From contig CAYMJV010000001.1 of assembly GCA_964390545.1 (NCBI GenBank), forward strand, positions 42,148-106,147: a DNA stretch of 64,000 bases, written 5' to 3'. Source of the DNA: CAYMJV01 sp964390545 (GTDB taxonomy: Bacteria > Desulfobacterota > BSN033 > UBA1163). Under the pieces are notes generated by a model. That model had not been told where the DNA came from, searched no databases, and worked only from the letters and a program-made list of their open reading frames with translations. Made by a program: the position numbers and the translations under genes. Positions 60,328 through 64,000 of the stretch are shown here, in pieces (position 1 is the stretch's first letter; the number at the start of each line of letters is the position of its first letter).

Positions 60328-63300
60328 ATGGAACGCATGGACCCATCCCCCCCGAAGAATACAATCGTGATGGAGTTTCATATCTCCCGGAAGGCGCGGG
60401 ACCTCTATCAATTTGACGACGCTCTTATTACCCTCAGCGGAAATGTCATCCTTCCCAACTTCCATGCAGTCCGGGTCTTCGCCCAGAAAATGAATGAAAA
60501 AAGGGATCTGGTCAATTTCCCTGAGCAGGCGGTCAGGCCCGGTCAGATCAATGCCATGGGACTCATTGACGAAATCCTCCATTACATTACCGGCTTGTAC
60601 CGAGATGAAAAGAACCTTCAGGTTATGAAACAGGCCTTGGATTGGCTCTATGAAAAATCTGGGAAACCAGCAGTGGATGATGCCTTACGCCAATTCGCAG
60701 ATGAATTCCCCACCGTTGCTGTCTATCGCCGCGAAATCGAACTTGACGCTTACCTGGAGGGAGAAACAGCTGGAGTTCCCCATCGCCAGATCATCCTGGA
60801 AGAGATGCTCATGCTCTGGCTCGCCAATTTGAATCCTGCCTTTTCTTCCTTCATCGAACTCTTCGATGACTCCAATCTCGAAAAGGAGACCTCCTATTTT
60901 AAGATGATGGAGGCCCTCCGTACATTCTTCAGTGCACAGCCCTTCTTCGGTCCTGAATATCAAAATATAATCGACATGCTGCGGAGTCCTGCCATTGCTG
61001 CTCCTCATTCTCTTACGGGTCAGCTTGAATACATCCAGGAAAAATGGGGGTTCATGCTGGGCAAATATTTCTATCGTCTGCTCAGCAGTCTCGATCTGAT
61101 CAAGGAAGAGGAGATTGCGGAATTACGGAGGTGGGCTTCTTGGGGCCGTGCCCCTGCTCCGGTTTATGAATATGTAGGGATGGAAGCAGAACCCGAGCGT
61201 TTTAGCCGTGACCTGGACTGGATGCCAAGGGTCGTCCTGATAGCCAAGAACATCTACGTGTGGCTGGATCAACTCTCAAAGAAATATCAACGGGCCATTC
61301 ACCGGCTAGACCAGATCCCTGATGAGGAGCTTGATATTCTGGCACGCTGGGGTTTCTCCGGTCTCTGGTTGATCGGCGTCTGGGAACGAAGCCAGGCGTC
61401 AAAGAGAATCAAACAGATGTTGGGAAATCAAGAGGCCGTGGCCTCAGCCTATTCCCTCTTCGATTATCAGATCGCAGGCGATCTGGGGGGGGAAGAGGCT
61501 TTTCAGAACCTGAAAGATCGCGCCTGGAGGCGGGGGATTCGCATGGCCAGCGACATGGTCCCCAACCATGTGGGAATCGATTCCCGATGGGTCATTGAAC
61601 ATCCCGACTGGTTCATCTCTCTCGATTACAGCCCCTTTCCCGCTTATCGGTTCAACGGACCAGATTTATCATGGCACGGAGAGGTAGGCATCTATCTTGA
61701 GGATCACTATTTCGACAGAAGTGATGCCGCGGTCGTGTTCAAACGGGTCGATCGCCAAAACTGGAAAGAGACGTACATCTACCATGGCAACGATGGGACT
61801 CACATGCCCTGGAATGATACGGCCCAATTGAATTACCTGAACCCCGAAGTCCGAGAGGCTGTGATTCAAACGATTCTTCATGTCGCACGGAAATTTCCCA
61901 TCATCCGTTTCGATGCTGCCATGACTCTGACCAAGAGGCACTACCAGCGTCTCTGGGTTCCGGAACCGGGAACGGGTGGAGCCATCCCGTCGCGAGCCGA
62001 ACATGGCATGACGAGAGGAGAACTCAATCGTCTCATGCCAGAAGAATTCTGGCGCCAGGTGGTGGACCGGGTCGCTCAAGAGGCATCTGAGACTTTGCTC
62101 CTGGCTGAGGCCTTCTGGTTATTGGAAGGCTACTTCGTCCGCACCCTTGGAATGCACCGGGTCTATAACAGTGCTTTCATGAATATGTTGAAGGATGAGG
62201 AGAATTCCAAATACCGAAGCGTCATAAAGAACACTTTGGAGTTCAACCCTGAAGTCCTCAAGCGGTTTGTGAATTTTATGAGCAACCCGGATGAGGAAAC
62301 GGCCCTATTCCAGTTCGGGAAAGGGGATAAATATTTCGGTGTGTGTACGATGATGGTTACCATGCCCGGGCTTCCCATGTTTGGTCACGGTCAGATCGAG
62401 GGATTTGCTGAAAAATATGGGATGGAATATCGATATGCGAAGTGGGACGAGCGGCCGGACTGGGATTTCATGAGACGCCATGAGCGGGAGATCTTTCCCT
62501 TAATGAAGCACCGCCACCTCTTTGCCGAAGTAAGAAATTTCTTGCTTTACGATTTCTTCGCTCCCGAAGGTTACGTGAACGAAGACGTTTTTGCCTATTC
62601 CAATTCCACAGGCGATGAACGTGCCCTGGTCATCTACCATAATAAATACGCCTCTGCCCGGGGGTGGGTGCGGACGTCAGCCGCCTATTCGGTGAAGGCT
62701 GGAGAAGGGGATAAGCGCAGGCTGACCCAAAAGACCCTGGGAGAAGGTCTTGGATTGACCCCTGAGGGTGCCTATTTCACTATTTTCCGTGACCATGTGA
62801 CCGGCCTTCAATATATCCGGAGCAGCAAGGAATTGTGTGAAAAAGGTTTGTATGTGGAATTGGGAGCCTACAACTATCATGTCTTCATCGATTTTCGCGA
62901 AGTCCGTGACAACCAGTGGCAGCAATATGCTCAGATTGCAAATTATCTAAATGGCCGTGGAGCACCCAGTGTTGAAGACGTCTTCAAAGAAATATTACTC
63001 CAACCTGTCCAGCACACTTTTAAAGAATTGATCAACGCGAATCTATTTCGTCGATTGATAGAGACACGTGTCCTTCATGCCGATGTCAAGCCAGACCAGA
63101 CAATCATGGAAGAGATAGAACAGAAGATGGTCAATCTGTTTTTGGAGGCTAAGAAATTCAGTGGCGGCAGCGAAGAAGAGGGAGCCCTTGCCAAGGAGGT
63201 TAGACAAAAACTGGAGGTTGTTCTACGCTTACCTGCGATTTCCAGCCGGTTTCCATGGGTCGACGCGAAAGATGTTACGAAGGAAAAATTCTGGACTTTA

Positions 63301-63792
63301 TTGAGTTGGCTATTTGTCCATGCCCTTGGGAAAGTGGTTAATCAAAAAGATTTTCCAGAATTGAGCCGTAGCTGGATCGATGAATGGAGGCTGGGCAAGA
63401 CAATTCTCGATGTCATGAGTGATTTGGGTGTTGAAGAAGAACCTGCCCGGAGATCTGTAACCCTGATTAAATTGCTAACTGTTTATCAGAGTTGGTCTGA
63501 GGAAAAAAAGCCATCCAGAGTCTTAGATTCCATTCTAAAGGATACTGATGTCCAACAATTCTTACAGATTAATCGATATAATGACATCCTCTGGTTTAAC
63601 AGGGAAGCGTTCGATGACCTACTCTGGTGGTTGATGGTGCTGGCAGCAGTAGAAATCAGTTCTGACCCCCAACGTCCGGCCCATCAGGGGGCAAGAGATT
63701 TGGAAGACTGTTACGGAACTATTCAGAGACTGAAGGAAGCCGCAAAGAAATCCGGTTATCAAGTCGAACAATTGTTAACTGCCCTAAGATAA
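60328..63792 (+). CDS. Very large GH13-like (alpha-amylase superfamily) protein
   Basis: This 1154-residue protein has a central alpha-amylase barrel (about residues 335-730). It contains GFSGLWLIGVWERS, SDMVPNHVGIDSRW (conserved region I, N-H), FPIIRFDAAMTLTK (nucleophile Asp) and LLLAEAFWLLEGYF (acid/base Glu). GLPMFGHGQIEGFAEKYG stands at the fourth region. The first 330 residues and the last 280 are helical and unfamiliar. GH13 proteins with such flanks act in glycogen or trehalose metabolism. No signal peptide is seen, so it is cytosolic. The start at ATG 60328 is uncertain. Its specific reaction is unknown. Confidence 0.82.
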   Translation: MERMDPSPPKNTIVMEFHISRKARDLYQFDDALITLSGNVILPNFHAVRVFAQKMNEKRDLVNFPEQAVRPGQINAMGLIDEILHYITGLYRDEKNLQVMKQALDWLYEKSGKPAVDDALRQFADEFPTVAVYRREIELDAYLEGETAGVPHRQIILEEMLMLWLANLNPAFSSFIELFDDSNLEKETSYFKMMEALRTFFSAQPFFGPEYQNIIDMLRSPAIAAPHSLTGQLEYIQEKWGFMLGKYFYRLLSSLDLIKEEEIAELRRWASWGRAPAPVYEYVGMEAEPERFSRDLDWMPRVVLIAKNIYVWLDQLSKKYQRAIHRLDQIPDEELDILARWGFSGLWLIGVWERSQASKRIKQMLGNQEAVASAYSLFDYQIAGDLGGEEAFQNLKDRAWRRGIRMASDMVPNHVGIDSRWVIEHPDWFISLDYSPFPAYRFNGPDLSWHGEVGIYLEDHYFDRSDAAVVFKRVDRQNWKETYIYHGNDGTHMPWNDTAQLNYLNPEVREAVIQTILHVARKFPIIRFDAAMTLTKRHYQRLWVPEPGTGGAIPSRAEHGMTRGELNRLMPEEFWRQVVDRVAQEASETLLLAEAFWLLEGYFVRTLGMHRVYNSAFMNMLKDEENSKYRSVIKNTLEFNPEVLKRFVNFMSNPDEETALFQFGKGDKYFGVCTMMVTMPGLPMFGHGQIEGFAEKYGMEYRYAKWDERPDWDFMRRHEREIFPLMKHRHLFAEVRNFLLYDFFAPEGYVNEDVFAYSNSTGDERALVIYHNKYASARGWVRTSAAYSVKAGEGDKRRLTQKTLGEGLGLTPEGAYFTIFRDHVTGLQYIRSSKELCEKGLYVELGAYNYHVFIDFREVRDNQWQQYAQIANYLNGRGAPSVEDVFKEILLQPVQHTFKELINANLFRRLIETRVLHADVKPDQTIMEEIEQKMVNLFLEAKKFSGGSEEEGALAKEVRQKLEVVLRLPAISSRFPWVDAKDVTKEKFWTLLSWLFVHALGKVVNQKDFPELSRSWIDEWRLGKTILDVMSDLGVEEEPARRSVTLIKLLTVYQSWSEEKKPSRVLDSILKDTDVQQFLQINRYNDILWFNREAFDDLLWWLMVLAAVEISSDPQRPAHQGARDLEDCYGTIQRLKEAAKKSGYQVEQLLTALR

Positions 63793-63921
63793 ACTCACCA
63801 TTTCTGAGTTCCGCCATGTACCACATAGGGTGCATGGCAGCCCTGAACCACGCTGGATTCAGGGCCACAGCCCTGAACCTTGCATGGTTCAGGGTGCAAT
63901 TCCTGCCTGCGGCAGGTGGAT
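63793..63921. repeat. Two tandem CCCTGAACC hairpins
   Basis: Hairpins at 63841-63864 and 63871-63894 share the arms CCCTGAA/TTCAGGG with different loops and a 30-base period. A CCTGCCTGCGGCAGG palindrome follows at 63902-63916. They separate convergent genes and could act as terminators or as REP-like copies. Confidence 0.6.
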
Positions 63922-64000
63922 TCAATGAAGGCTCGCCCAAGTCAGGGTCCAGTCTCCGAAGCGTTCGTTCACCCGGTCCATCGTTTTAAGCATCTTCTCT
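63922..64000 (-). CDS. C-terminal tail of a probable Y-family DNA polymerase (cut by window edge)
   Basis: Only 25 codons are inside the window. They read EKMLKTMDRVNERFGDWTLT followed by WASLH and a TGA at 63922-63924. The pattern D-x-[IV]-N-x-R-[FY]-G resembles the C-termini of DinB/UmuC-type polymerases. The call rests on this short stretch only. Confidence 0.45.
   Translation of the reverse strand, partial: EKMLKTMDRVNERFGDWTLTWASLH

Noticed and set aside
1..64000. CRISPR array, tRNA or rRNA genes
   Set aside because: No regularly spaced direct repeats, cloverleaf-like segments or rRNA signatures were recognised; the repeats seen are hairpins, not arrays.

Overview
The window reads as a chromosomal segment of an anaerobic or microaerophilic Gram-negative bacterium, most likely a Desulfobacterota (deltaproteobacterial) lineage. 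The basis is lipid A and LPS genes (lptD, lpxH, an lpxL-type acyltransferase, gmhB), corrinoid methyltransferases, a rubrerythrin/peroxiredoxin operon under a Fur-family regulator, protoheme genes, many dispersed palindromic repeats, and above all two genes with in-frame UGA codons followed by bacterial SECIS-like hairpins. No rRNA, tRNA, CRISPR array or intact transposase was seen.

Left arm (1-15532, all minus strand): a catabolic island. It holds a hydantoinase/oxoprolinase-family protein (cut by the window edge), a corrinoid protein, two non-pyrrolysine MttB-family methyltransferases, an MmgE/PrpD protein, a peptide-type ABC importer without ATPases, a complete OpuC/ProX-type quaternary-amine ABC importer and an opine-dehydrogenase-like enzyme. 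Together these suggest uptake of a quaternary amine and demethylation through a corrinoid protein. A divergent GSA-aminomutase-like aminotransferase and a nicotinamidase follow at 15692-17741.

Middle (17816-34304): an exported selenoprotein candidate (UGA at codon 183), heme genes hemE-hemH-hemG, leucyl aminopeptidase, a RecB-like nuclease, uracil-DNA glycosylase, a Smr protein, the peroxide-stress operon (regulator, rubrerythrin, Tpx, two exported redoxins), phosphoesterase, M28 peptidase, a GemA-like protein translationally coupled to a BFN-PDZ protein, DUF1178 and an MFS transporter.

Next (34345-41362): macro-domain protein, ornithine-cyclodeaminase-like enzyme, a tandem-duplicated protein, an FAD/NAD reductase, a DGQHR (DndB-like) protein, an exported rhodanese that is a selenoprotein candidate (UGA at codon 93) and an adjacent DUF547 protein.

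Right arm (41380-64000): the envelope block on the minus strand (fabH, small proteins, lpxL-like, gmhB, lpxH, ugd, rfbD/B/C/A, lptD, folC, accD), then rlmD, hisI-hisG, DUF72, a polysaccharide deacetylase, a very large GH13-like protein and the tail of a probable Y-family polymerase. The most interesting signals are the two recoded UGA genes, the quaternary-amine island and a REPIN-like repeat family, one copy of which lies inside a coding sequence.
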